Assembly: GCA_037385685.1 (NCBI GenBank)
Contig: JARRMW010000104.1
Span: 1 to 6,001, forward strand
Origin: Sva-25 sp037385685
Lineage (GTDB): Bacteria > Pseudomonadota > Gammaproteobacteria > Chromatiales > Chromatiaceae
Reading direction: 5' to 3'
Length of the DNA stretch: 6,001 nt
The position numbers and the translations under genes are program-made. Below are positions 1-5,771 of this stretch, in pieces; positions within the stretch are counted from its first letter, which is position 1; each line of letters opens with the position of its first letter. The notes under the pieces were generated by a model that was given only the letters and a program-made list of their open reading frames with translations, was not told the DNA's origin and did no database searches.

Positions 1-1
1 C

Positions 2-532
2 CCGCTCGTCAGCAACAGCGACACCCGCTTCGATGTACCCCACTCGCGCTTCAACCAGATTGATCGCCAGCAACTCGAGGAAGCGGGTCTGGGTGTACTG
101 GCCGAGAGCGACGTCGCGGGCGTGCACCTTGCCGTCAGCCCGGACGGCTTTCGCCAGGTCTTCTTCCAGGGTCACCCGGAATATGACATCAATAGCCTGC
201 TCAAGGAGTACAAGCGCGAAGTCGGGCGCTACTACGATGGCGAGCGGAGCGACTACCCGCCGTTTCCGGACAATTACTTCGACAGGCAGGTACAGGCAAT
301 CCTCATCGAGTATCGCGAACGCTGTGACAGGGCTGTTGCCGATGGCAAGCCGCTGCTGCCCTTCCCCGAGGATGTCCTGCTGCCACTGCTCGACATCACC
401 TGGCGCGATACGGCCAAGGCCCTTGTCAGCAACTGGCTCGGCCTCATGTACCAGCTGACCAATTCGCAGCGCAACCTGCCCTTTATGGAAGGCGTGAATC
501 CCGATGACCCGCTCGGCATCCTCTCCCGCTGA
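2..532 (+). CDS. metA: Homoserine O-succinyltransferase/acyltransferase, MetA (HTS) family, C-terminal part
   Basis: This is the 3' end of a gene that begins before the window; 176 codons are visible in the frame starting at base 2. MetA-family enzymes acylate the hydroxyl of L-homoserine with an acyl-CoA, the first committed step of methionine synthesis in the cytoplasm. The evidence is the HSRFNQI segment near the left edge and the GHPEYD motif, whose His (173-175) and Glu (179-181) match the catalytic His and Glu of E. coli MetA. A NWLGLMYQLT segment near the end matches NWLNYYVYQIT of E. coli. The catalytic Cys and the residue that sets acetyl- versus succinyl-CoA preference lie upstream, so the acyl donor is unknown. 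Compared with E. coli MetA there is an insertion after the HPE motif (about 225-400) and a longer tail, ending near NPDDPLG. I recall this long form from beta- and gammaproteobacteria. The stop codon shares one base with the next start. Family call firm; exact acyl donor unproven. Confidence 0.88.
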   Translation, partial: PLVSNSDTRFDVPHSRFNQIDRQQLEEAGLGVLAESDVAGVHLAVSPDGFRQVFFQGHPEYDINSLLKEYKREVGRYYDGERSDYPPFPDNYFDRQVQAILIEYRERCDRAVADGKPLLPFPEDVLLPLLDITWRDTAKALVSNWLGLMYQLTNSQRNLPFMEGVNPDDPLGILSR

Positions 533-2427
533 TGATCCGTTTCGAGGCCGTCACACTGCTGCGCGGCAGCAAGAGGCTGTTCGCTGATTCATCGCTCACC
601 ATCCATCCCGGCCAGAAAATCGGCCTGACCGGGCGCAACGGCACCGGCAAATCGAGCCTCTTCGCACTGCTGCTCGGGCAACTCGAGGTCGATGCCGGCA
701 CCATCAGCCTGCCGGAGCGCTGGGTCATCGCCCATGTTGCCCAGGAGACACCGTCCAGCGACAGGAGCGCACTCGACTTCGTGCTCGATGGCGATACAGA
801 ACTGCGCGAACTTCAGCAGGCCATCGCCACGACCGGGGATGGCAACCGCCAGGCCGAATTGCATGCCACACTCGAGGCAATCGACGGCTATCGCGCCGAA
901 TCGCGTGCCGGCAGGCTCTTGCATGGACTGGGATTCACGAGCGATGCACAGCAAAGACCGGTCAACAGCTTCTCGGGGGGCTGGCGCATGCGCCTGAACC
1001 TCGCGCGCGCGCTCATGTGCCGTTCGGACCTGCTGCTGCTCGACGAACCGACCAACCATCTCGATCTCGATGCCGTGATCTGGCTCGAGGGCTGGCTGCG
1101 CAACTATCCCGGCACCCTGATCCTGATCTCGCATGACCGGGATTTTCTCGACGCTGTCGTGACGCATATCGTCAACATCGAGCAGGAACAGCTGGACCTG
1201 TATACCGGCAACTACTCGGCATTCGAGGTCACAAGGGCCGAACGTCTTGCCAACCAGCAGGCCGCGCACGAGAAACAGCAGCGCGAAATCGTGCACATGC
1301 AGCAGTTCGTCGACCGTTTCCGCGCCAAGGCAACCAAGGCAAAACAGGCCCAGAGCCGCCTCAAGGCGCTCGAAAAAATGACCCTGATCGCGCCGGCGCA
1401 TGTCGACTCGCCCTTCCGGTTCAGTTTCCCGCAACCCGAGAAAAAACCGAGCCCGCTGGTCGTCATCGAGGAGGGTGCGACGGGCTACGATCATGCCCGC
1501 GTGCTCGAAGCGATCAACCTCACGATCACCTCCGGCGACCGGATCGGCCTGCTTGGGCCCAACGGCGCCGGCAAGTCGACACTCATCAAGTTGCTGGCCG
1601 GTCAACTCGCCCTGCTCGATGGCAGGCGCACGGACTCGCGCGAGATCCGTATCGGCTATTTTGCCCAGCACCAGGTCGACCAGCTGCATCCCGAACACTC
1701 ACCCTTCGATCACCTGCGCCAGCTCGACAGGCGCATCAGCGAACAGGAGGGGCGCAACTTTCTAGGCGGTTTCGGCTTTCATGGCGACCGTGCGCTGGAG
1801 CCGGTCAAGCCCTTCTCGGGCGGGGAAAAGGCACGACTCGCACTGGCGCTCATTGTCTACCAGCGTCCGAACCTGCTACTGCTCGACGAACCGACCAACC
1901 ATCTTGATCTGGAGATGCGCCAGGCGCTCGTCGAGGCACTGCAGGAATACGAGGGGGCCATGCTGATCGTCTCCCATGACCGTTACCTCTTGCGGGCTAC
2001 CTGTGACAGCTTCTGGCTCGTCGATGCCGGAAGGCTGGACGAATTCAGAGGCGATCTCGAGGATTACCGGCAGTGGCTTGCCGGCCGGGATGCGACAGAC
2101 ACGGCCACAGAAACAGACCGGAATGAAACCCTGCCCGCACTCTCGCGCAAGGAGCAGAAGCGTCTCGAGGCCGAACAGCGCCAGCGGCTCAGCCCGCTCA
2201 AAAAGAGTGTCGACCGGCTTGAGAAACAGGTCGAGACACTGCAGTCGCGCAACAGTGAACTGGAGGCACTGCTCGCAGACAGCGATCTCTACTCGGACGA
2301 ACGCAAGGAACAACTCAGGCGACTGCTTGAGGAGAAACAGTCAAACGATGCAACGCTGGGTGAAGCCGAGGAGCAGTGGATGGAGGCAATGGAAGCCTAT
2401 GAAGCGGCCCGGCTGGAACTGGAATGA
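532..2427 (+). CDS. yheS: ABC-F family ATPase, YheS type
   Basis: This encodes a 631-residue cytoplasmic protein with two ABC ATPase domains and no membrane segments, which defines the ABC-F class of ribosome-associated translation factors. Domain 1 has Walker A GRNGTGKSS (34-42), signature FSGGW (147-151), Walker B LLLLDEP with D171/E172, and switch His201. Domain 2 has Walker A GPNGAGKST (342-350), signature FSGGE (428-432), D452/E453 and His482. All catalytic residues are intact. The linker between them (about 234-300) is charged and helical and includes RFRAKATKAKQAQSR, the segment that in ABC-F proteins reaches toward the P-site tRNA. Residues about 545-631 form a Glu/Lys/Leu-rich coiled coil. 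Length, the start MIRF and both signature motifs match E. coli YheS (637 aa), rather than EttA or Uup. I see no ribosome binding site near the ATG, which overlaps the metA stop as TGATG, so translational coupling is likely. The precise role of YheS is poorly known; an antibiotic-resistance role is not suggested. Confidence 0.95.
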   Translation: MIRFEAVTLLRGSKRLFADSSLTIHPGQKIGLTGRNGTGKSSLFALLLGQLEVDAGTISLPERWVIAHVAQETPSSDRSALDFVLDGDTELRELQQAIATTGDGNRQAELHATLEAIDGYRAESRAGRLLHGLGFTSDAQQRPVNSFSGGWRMRLNLARALMCRSDLLLLDEPTNHLDLDAVIWLEGWLRNYPGTLILISHDRDFLDAVVTHIVNIEQEQLDLYTGNYSAFEVTRAERLANQQAAHEKQQREIVHMQQFVDRFRAKATKAKQAQSRLKALEKMTLIAPAHVDSPFRFSFPQPEKKPSPLVVIEEGATGYDHARVLEAINLTITSGDRIGLLGPNGAGKSTLIKLLAGQLALLDGRRTDSREIRIGYFAQHQVDQLHPEHSPFDHLRQLDRRISEQEGRNFLGGFGFHGDRALEPVKPFSGGEKARLALALIVYQRPNLLLLDEPTNHLDLEMRQALVEALQEYEGAMLIVSHDRYLLRATCDSFWLVDAGRLDEFRGDLEDYRQWLAGRDATDTATETDRNETLPALSRKEQKRLEAEQRQRLSPLKKSVDRLEKQVETLQSRNSELEALLADSDLYSDERKEQLRRLLEEKQSNDATLGEAEEQWMEAMEAYEAARLELE

Positions 2428-2437
2428 ATCGGAAAGT

Positions 2438-2475
2438 AAAACGGGGTCTGAGTCGGTCATGACCGACTCCAACCC
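2438..2475 (-). terminator. Palindromic stem between convergent genes, likely terminator of the thioredoxin gene
   Basis: A perfect 20-bp palindrome (arms GAGTCGGTCA and TGACCGACTC, 2450-2469) is flanked by a 2x2 mismatch and then four more pairs (GGGT 2444-2447 with ACCC 2472-2475). Read on the minus strand, the stem is followed by GTTTTAC, which makes a plausible rho-independent terminator for the gene ending at 2485. On the plus strand no T-run follows, so it is a poor terminator for yheS. The centre has no natural loop, so the tip of the hairpin must open. It could instead be a dispersed REP-like repeat copy or a protein-binding site. Confidence 0.45.
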
Positions 2476-2484
2476 TGAATTGCC

Positions 2485-2979
2485 TCAACTCTCCGAGAGT
2501 TCCTTCAGCTTGCTGACAATCTCATCGTCATCCCACTCGACGCCGCCGAACAGCGTGTAGTGAATCTTTCCGTCGGCACCAACCACAAAGTTGGATGGCG
2601 CGGCGAATACCTGCCAGGCTCCGATGGAATCACCATCCGGATCCATGAGAATCGGAAACTCGGGCCCAACCTCTTTCACGAAAGGCTCGACCTCTTCCAT
2701 CGTCTCGCCCATGTTGACCGCGAGGATGACAAAGGGTGTATCACCCATCTTTTCCATGAGGCGGTTCATCGAGGGCATCTCCTCGCGGCATGGCGGGCAG
2801 TAGGTTGCCCAGAACTGCACGAGCACGACCTTGCCCTTGTACTCGGCCAGGTCGTGGGTGTTGCCCTGCATATCGACGAGTTTCAGCGGTGGCGTCGCCC
2901 CCTCGCCTTCATAAGGCTTGAGCCCTGCCGAGACGGGCAGTGTGAAAACGAGTAGCAAAAGGATCAGCAGTTTTTTCAT
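2485..2979 (-). CDS. Periplasmic TlpA-like thioredoxin-fold protein
   Basis: The 164-residue product begins with a clear Sec signal peptide (MKKLLILLLLVFTLPVSA, cleavage near residue 18) and is therefore periplasmic, or anchored if uncleaved. The mature part is a TlpA/ResA-type thioredoxin domain: the lead-in strand KVVLVQFWATYC carries the redox motif C61-P-P-C64, followed by REEMPSMNRL, as in TlpA proteins. The cis-proline is probably P128 in FAAPSNFVV. FPILMDPDG (108-116) matches the central insertion typical of the family. Such proteins usually reduce disulfides, for instance in apocytochrome c or copper-binding proteins, or act as peroxidases; the substrate here is unknown. The ATG overlaps the stop of the upstream gene by 4 bp (ATGA), so the two are co-transcribed and probably translationally coupled. 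A nearby divergent cytochrome c gene makes a role in cytochrome thiol chemistry possible but unproven. No Cys follows the signal peptide, so it is not a lipoprotein. Confidence 0.9.
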   Translation of the reverse strand: MKKLLILLLLVFTLPVSAGLKPYEGEGATPPLKLVDMQGNTHDLAEYKGKVVLVQFWATYCPPCREEMPSMNRLMEKMGDTPFVILAVNMGETMEEVEPFVKEVGPEFPILMDPDGDSIGAWQVFAAPSNFVVGADGKIHYTLFGGVEWDDDEIVSKLKELSES

Positions 2980-3611
2980 GAGTCGGTTCTCCCGAGAAAA
3001 AAGAGGCTCGCCTTGATCAGGCCTGCGAGCTGTGTCGTGACGACCTCTTCCGGCATGTTGGCATCCTGGCGCTTGAAAAAGTAACCGCGAACATCCGGAA
3101 TCAGCTTGGCGTGCACATGGCTTCCGCCTGCTGCCAGTGCTGTTGTGAGGTGCTTGACGCCCCAGCGGTTTGGGGTGCGCTCACCCTCGAGCAGGAGCAG
3201 CGGAACCTCTTTCGTCTTGCCGACAGCCTCGACATATTCAGGCTCCTTGCCCGGTTCCGGCTTGCCTTCATTGAGACGCGGAAACATCAGCACGACGCCT
3301 GCGAGGCCGGCAGCACCGTCATGCTTCGCCTCCCACTCGTTGGCGACACGCAGAACCAGCTCGGTATCCGGACCGCTGGCGATCAGGAAGACCTTCTTGC
3401 CGGTTTCCATTGCCCGCTCCATGACCCTGTAAAGTCCTTCGGACGGGATATTGTAGATGCTGCTGCGGGTCTTCGGCAGCATGTAACGAATATCGACCTC
3501 GGCTTCGTCACTGATTTCCAGTGTCTCTATTTCGGCTGCAGCGAAGAGCGTCGCTGGCAGAAAGACTAGCAATAACAACGGGATTTGTTGCAAACTCTTG
3601 ATCAGGCGCAT
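2976..3611 (-). CDS. Secreted protein of unknown function, possibly a degenerate alpha/beta-hydrolase
   Basis: I do not recognise this family with confidence. From ATG 3611 it is 211 residues; a GTG nine bases upstream (3620) gives 214. I prefer the ATG because it yields a compact signal peptide (MRLIKSLQQIPLLLLVFLPATLFAAA); neither start has a good ribosome binding site. The mature part has alternating strands and helices: VFLIAS, a helix ELVLRVANEWEAK, VVLMFPR, then VPLLLLEGERTPN, a helix HLTTALAAGG, and HAKLIPDVRGYFF. The last third resembles the acid and histidine end of alpha/beta-hydrolases ('P.L.i.G..D' and 'v.p...H.f'). However, no GxSxG nucleophile elbow is visible (the candidate reads IASGPD), and a Gly/Tyr stands where the His would be expected. 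It may be a non-catalytic relative or another Rossmann-like protein. It is first in a two-gene operon, overlapping the TlpA-like gene by 4 bp, so the two probably work together in the periplasm. Gene reality is firm; function is unknown. Confidence 0.8.
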   Translation of the reverse strand: MRLIKSLQQIPLLLLVFLPATLFAAAEIETLEISDEAEVDIRYMLPKTRSSIYNIPSEGLYRVMERAMETGKKVFLIASGPDTELVLRVANEWEAKHDGAAGLAGVVLMFPRLNEGKPEPGKEPEYVEAVGKTKEVPLLLLEGERTPNRWGVKHLTTALAAGGSHVHAKLIPDVRGYFFKRQDANMPEEVVTTQLAGLIKASLFFLGRTDS

Positions 3612-3620
3612 GCCGTTCAC

Positions 3621-3681
3621 TTGAAGAAAATCACAATTTAATCAAGAATATTAGCTATTACTTATACTGCTGTCCAGTGTC
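3621..3681. promoter_or_regulatory. AT-rich divergent promoter region
   Basis: This 61-bp stretch separates two divergent genes and is clearly richer in A/T than its surroundings. On the plus strand TATACT (3663-3668) matches the -10 consensus at five of six positions, but I see no convincing -35 at the right distance. If used, transcription would begin only about 7 bases before the cytochrome ATG (3682), giving a nearly leaderless message, which agrees with the lack of a Shine-Dalgarno sequence there. Minus-strand -10-like sequences (such as TAAATT) also occur, but none is decisive. Confidence 0.35.
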
Positions 3682-4314
3682 ATGAAACCGATACTCCTGT
3701 TACCTGCCCTGCTGTTGATCAGCATCAATCTTTCCGCCAGCGAAAACGAAATCGAGAAGGCACTGAGCCTGAAACCGGACATCGAGAACGGCAGGAAAGC
3801 CTATGAACTCTGCGCAACCTGTCATCTCGACAATGGCTGGGGCAAGCCCGACGGCAGTTTTCCGGTCATTGCCGGCCAGCACCGCAAGGTGCTGATCAAG
3901 CAGCTCGCCGACATCCGCGCCAGGAACAGGGAAAACCCGACCATGTATCCTTTCACGGACCCCGAGACGATTGGCGGCGTGCAGGCGATCGCCGATGTAA
4001 CAGAGTACATCTCGACACTCTCTGCCAACCCGCAACCGGGGGTCGGCGAGGGTGAAAATCTCGGCCAGGCCGAAGAGCTCTACAAGGATAACTGCCTCAT
4101 GTGCCATGGCAAAAACGGCATGGGCAACGGTGACGCCTTCTTCCCTCGCCTGCAGGGACAACACCATGCCTACCTCGTGCGCCAGATGCTCTGGATCCGT
4201 GACGGCTTCCGAAAGAACGGCAACGCGCTGATGGTCGAAAAACTCAAGCCGATGTCCGACGACCAGATCTCCATGCTGGCCGATTACATCTCCCGCATGC
4301 CGGCTTCTAACTGA
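3682..4314 (+). CDS. Periplasmic diheme cytochrome c, c4/c553-like
   Basis: The product is 210 residues with a Sec signal peptide (MKPILLLPALLLISINLSA, cleavage near residue 19) and two class I cytochrome c domains. Each has a covalent heme site: C44-A-T-C47-H48 and C138-L-M-C141-H142. Each is followed by the 'FP.i.GQ....l..Q' segment seen in c4/c553 cytochromes (FPVIAGQHRKVLIKQL, 60-75; FPRLQGQHHAYLVRQM, 154-169). Likely distal methionine ligands are M88 in the first domain and M184 in the second (M191 is an alternative). Each domain ends in the usual C-terminal helix (VTEYIS; LADYIS). Two domains in about 190 mature residues match cytochrome c4, a soluble or membrane-associated electron carrier often serving terminal oxidases. 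The physiological partner cannot be told from this window. It appears to be monocistronic: a divergent promoter region precedes it and a 229-bp gap follows. No good Shine-Dalgarno sequence precedes the ATG. Confidence 0.93.
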   Translation: MKPILLLPALLLISINLSASENEIEKALSLKPDIENGRKAYELCATCHLDNGWGKPDGSFPVIAGQHRKVLIKQLADIRARNRENPTMYPFTDPETIGGVQAIADVTEYISTLSANPQPGVGEGENLGQAEELYKDNCLMCHGKNGMGNGDAFFPRLQGQHHAYLVRQMLWIRDGFRKNGNALMVEKLKPMSDDQISMLADYISRMPASN

Positions 4315-4543
4315 TCCTGATCAACGGAATGAATAGCATCAAACAGGTACAAAAAACCTGTTCAGCCATGTAATAGAGCCATTTGACGATCAAATAATGA
4401 GTATATAACTACTTGCTAATACAGTAAAAACCCGTTGATTTTTGCGATAAATCAAGCGATCATCCTGCCCAAACTGTTTCAGCAGTTTAAAGAACTATTC
4501 TTATAAACCTTCTTTTTGTGCGTTTTCTGAGGAGGAGCCACTT
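4315..4543. other. AT-rich intergenic region with several small inverted repeats
   Basis: No gene is supported in this 229-bp stretch. It holds four perfect short inverted repeats: AACAGGT/ACCTGTT (4342-4348, 4356-4362), ATTTGA/TCAAAT (4381-4386, 4390-4395), TTGATTT/AAATCAA (4435-4441, 4449-4455) and AAACTG/CAGTTT (4471-4476, 4483-4488). None is followed by a T-run, so they are not obvious intrinsic terminators. They may be operators or leader structures for the downstream outer-membrane gene, or chance events in AT-rich DNA. Confidence 0.5.
4496..4543 (+). promoter_or_regulatory. Possible -10 element and strong ribosome binding site for the FadL-type gene
   Basis: AGGAGGAG (4530-4537) is a near-ideal Shine-Dalgarno sequence six bases before ATG 4544. 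It fixes that codon as the real start; the next ATG (4553) would be 15 bases away. A TATAAA at 4502-4507 is a candidate -10, giving a leader of roughly 30 bases, but no good -35 is visible. The ribosome binding site is firm; the promoter is tentative. Confidence 0.55.
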
Positions 4544-5698
4544 ATGAAGAAAATGGTCCGCCTCGGCAACCGCTGGGATGTCGGTGCAGAGATTTTTATT
4601 CCTGATCGCGGATTTAATGTTTCCGGCCAACCCAGCCCCCAGAATCCGGTACCCGGCTCTTGGGACGGCAATGGCAGCGGTCTAGGGGAAACCTTTTTTG
4701 TGATTCCGGAGTTCGGCTACAACAGGATGCTGAGTGACGACCTCTCGGTCGGCATCTCCGTCTTCGGTAACGGTGGCCTGAACACCTCTTACGACTCTTT
4801 CGGCCACCCGTTCAGCTATTTTGCATGTGGCCAAGATCCTACAAACCCCTTGCCAACCTGCGGTAGCGAGGTCGGCATTGACCTGATACAGCTGTATATC
4901 GCGCCGACGGTCTCCTACAAGGTCAACGAGCGCTTCTCGGTCGGCGCCAGCCTGAACCTGATCGCACAATCGTTCGAAGCAAAGGGCCTGTATGCTTTTA
5001 TCCCCTTCAGCTCTGATCCAACTGCATTTACCAACAACAACCACGACAACTCTTATGGTGCCAGCCTGCGCCTGGGCCTCATGTATGACATCAACGACCG
5101 TGTCACCGTAGGTGCAACCTACCAGACCAAGGGCTGGATGACCGAGTTCGATGATTATGCCGGCCTCTTTGCCGATGGTGGTGACTTTGATATCCCGCAG
5201 AACTACGGCATAGGTATCGCAGTAAAAGCCACCGACAGGCTCGACCTCGCCATGGACATCATGCGAATCGACTATGGAAGTGTCAATGCGATTGGAAACT
5301 CTCCGAATTCAAACAAACCATTCGGAGCGGATGATGGCCCGGGCTTCGGCTGGGAAGACCAGACGATCGTTAAAGTCGGTGCCGTCTACCAGTACAATAG
5401 CGCCCTGACACTGCGTGCCGGCTACAACTATGGCGAGAACCCTGTCCAGACCGAAGGCCTGGGCTTTGCACTGAATACGCTCGCACCGGGTGTCTCTGAA
5501 CACCACCTGACGCTGGGCTTCACCTACGATCTGGATGAAAACTCCTCGATCACGGGTTCCTACCTTCATGCCTTCAACTCGGAGGTCGCTGGCGATTTCA
5601 ATATACCCGATGGCCAGGGGGGTTTAGTTAACCTGGGTTCTGGCGATCTGGAAATGTCACAAAACGCCTTTGGCATCAGCTACAACAAGCGGTTCTGA
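4544..5698 (+). CDS. FadL/OmpP1-type outer-membrane transporter lacking its signal peptide and N-terminal plug
   Basis: This 384-residue product belongs to the FadL/OmpP1/TodX family of outer-membrane beta-barrels that let long-chain fatty acids and other hydrophobic compounds cross the outer membrane. Recognisable stretches are WDVGAEIFIPDRGFNVSG (11-28), the FGNGGLNTSYDSF loop (74-86), GIDLIQLYIAPTVSYKV (111-127), FDDYAGLFADGGDFDIPQNYGIGIAVKAT (starting at 202), GFGWEDQTIVKVGAVYQY (267-284) and NTLAPGVSEHHLTLGFTYDL (from 311). Alternating-polarity strands run to a terminal Phe (ISYNKRF), the usual assembly signal. C95 and C106 may form a disulfide in an extracellular loop. The oddity is the start: after Met-Lys-Lys the sequence goes straight to MVRLGNRWDVG. 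In relatives as I recall them, a signal peptide, a mature start like TNGYF and an 'A.NPAGM' plug segment come first. There is no export signal here or in frame upstream, so the product would remain in the cytoplasm. A recent in-frame deletion, a non-functional copy, or an assembly error are all possible. A strong terminator follows. Confidence 0.85.
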   Translation: MKKMVRLGNRWDVGAEIFIPDRGFNVSGQPSPQNPVPGSWDGNGSGLGETFFVIPEFGYNRMLSDDLSVGISVFGNGGLNTSYDSFGHPFSYFACGQDPTNPLPTCGSEVGIDLIQLYIAPTVSYKVNERFSVGASLNLIAQSFEAKGLYAFIPFSSDPTAFTNNNHDNSYGASLRLGLMYDINDRVTVGATYQTKGWMTEFDDYAGLFADGGDFDIPQNYGIGIAVKATDRLDLAMDIMRIDYGSVNAIGNSPNSNKPFGADDGPGFGWEDQTIVKVGAVYQYNSALTLRAGYNYGENPVQTEGLGFALNTLAPGVSEHHLTLGFTYDLDENSSITGSYLHAFNSEVAGDFNIPDGQGGLVNLGSGDLEMSQNAFGISYNKRF

Positions 5699-5718
5699 TA
5701 ACTGCTAAACACCACGAC

Positions 5719-5742
5719 AAAGCCCGCGCATGCGGGCTTTTT
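5719..5742 (+). terminator. Rho-independent terminator of the FadL-type gene
   Basis: A perfect 9-bp stem, AAAGCCCGC (5719-5727) with GCGGGCTTT (5732-5740), closes over a GCAT loop and runs into five T's (5738-5742). It begins about 20 bases after the stop codon. The A-run on the left arm also lets it act weakly on the other strand, but no minus-strand gene ends here. It separates the FadL-type gene from the next gene, which therefore needs its own promoter or read-through. Confidence 0.9.
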
Positions 5743-5771
5743 CATCAAACCTGACCGGAGAAGTAACCACG

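Noticed and set aside
589..1698. A 369-codon open frame on the minus strand inside yheS
   Set aside because: It lies wholly opposite a gene with intact ABC-F motifs. Its translation has no recognisable domain. Long antisense frames are common in GC-rich genes.
532..2427. Antibiotic-resistance ABC-F protein (target protection)
   Set aside because: The linker, length and C-terminal coiled coil match the housekeeping YheS group, and the gene sits in a biosynthetic context with no mobile-element signs.
2487..2501. Inverted repeat AACTCT-CCG-AGAGTT at the end of the thioredoxin gene
   Set aside because: It lies mostly in coding sequence at the stop codon and has no following T-run; chance is enough to explain it.
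3111..3569. A 152-codon plus-strand frame opposite the secreted unknown protein
   Set aside because: The minus-strand frame has a signal peptide and a 4-bp overlap with the next gene. The plus frame has neither a ribosome binding site nor a sensible protein pattern.
4342..4362. Hairpin AACAGGT/ACCTGTT after the cytochrome gene as its terminator
   Set aside because: No T-run follows on the plus strand. On the minus strand the T-run lies in the loop, so it is not a classical terminator for either strand.
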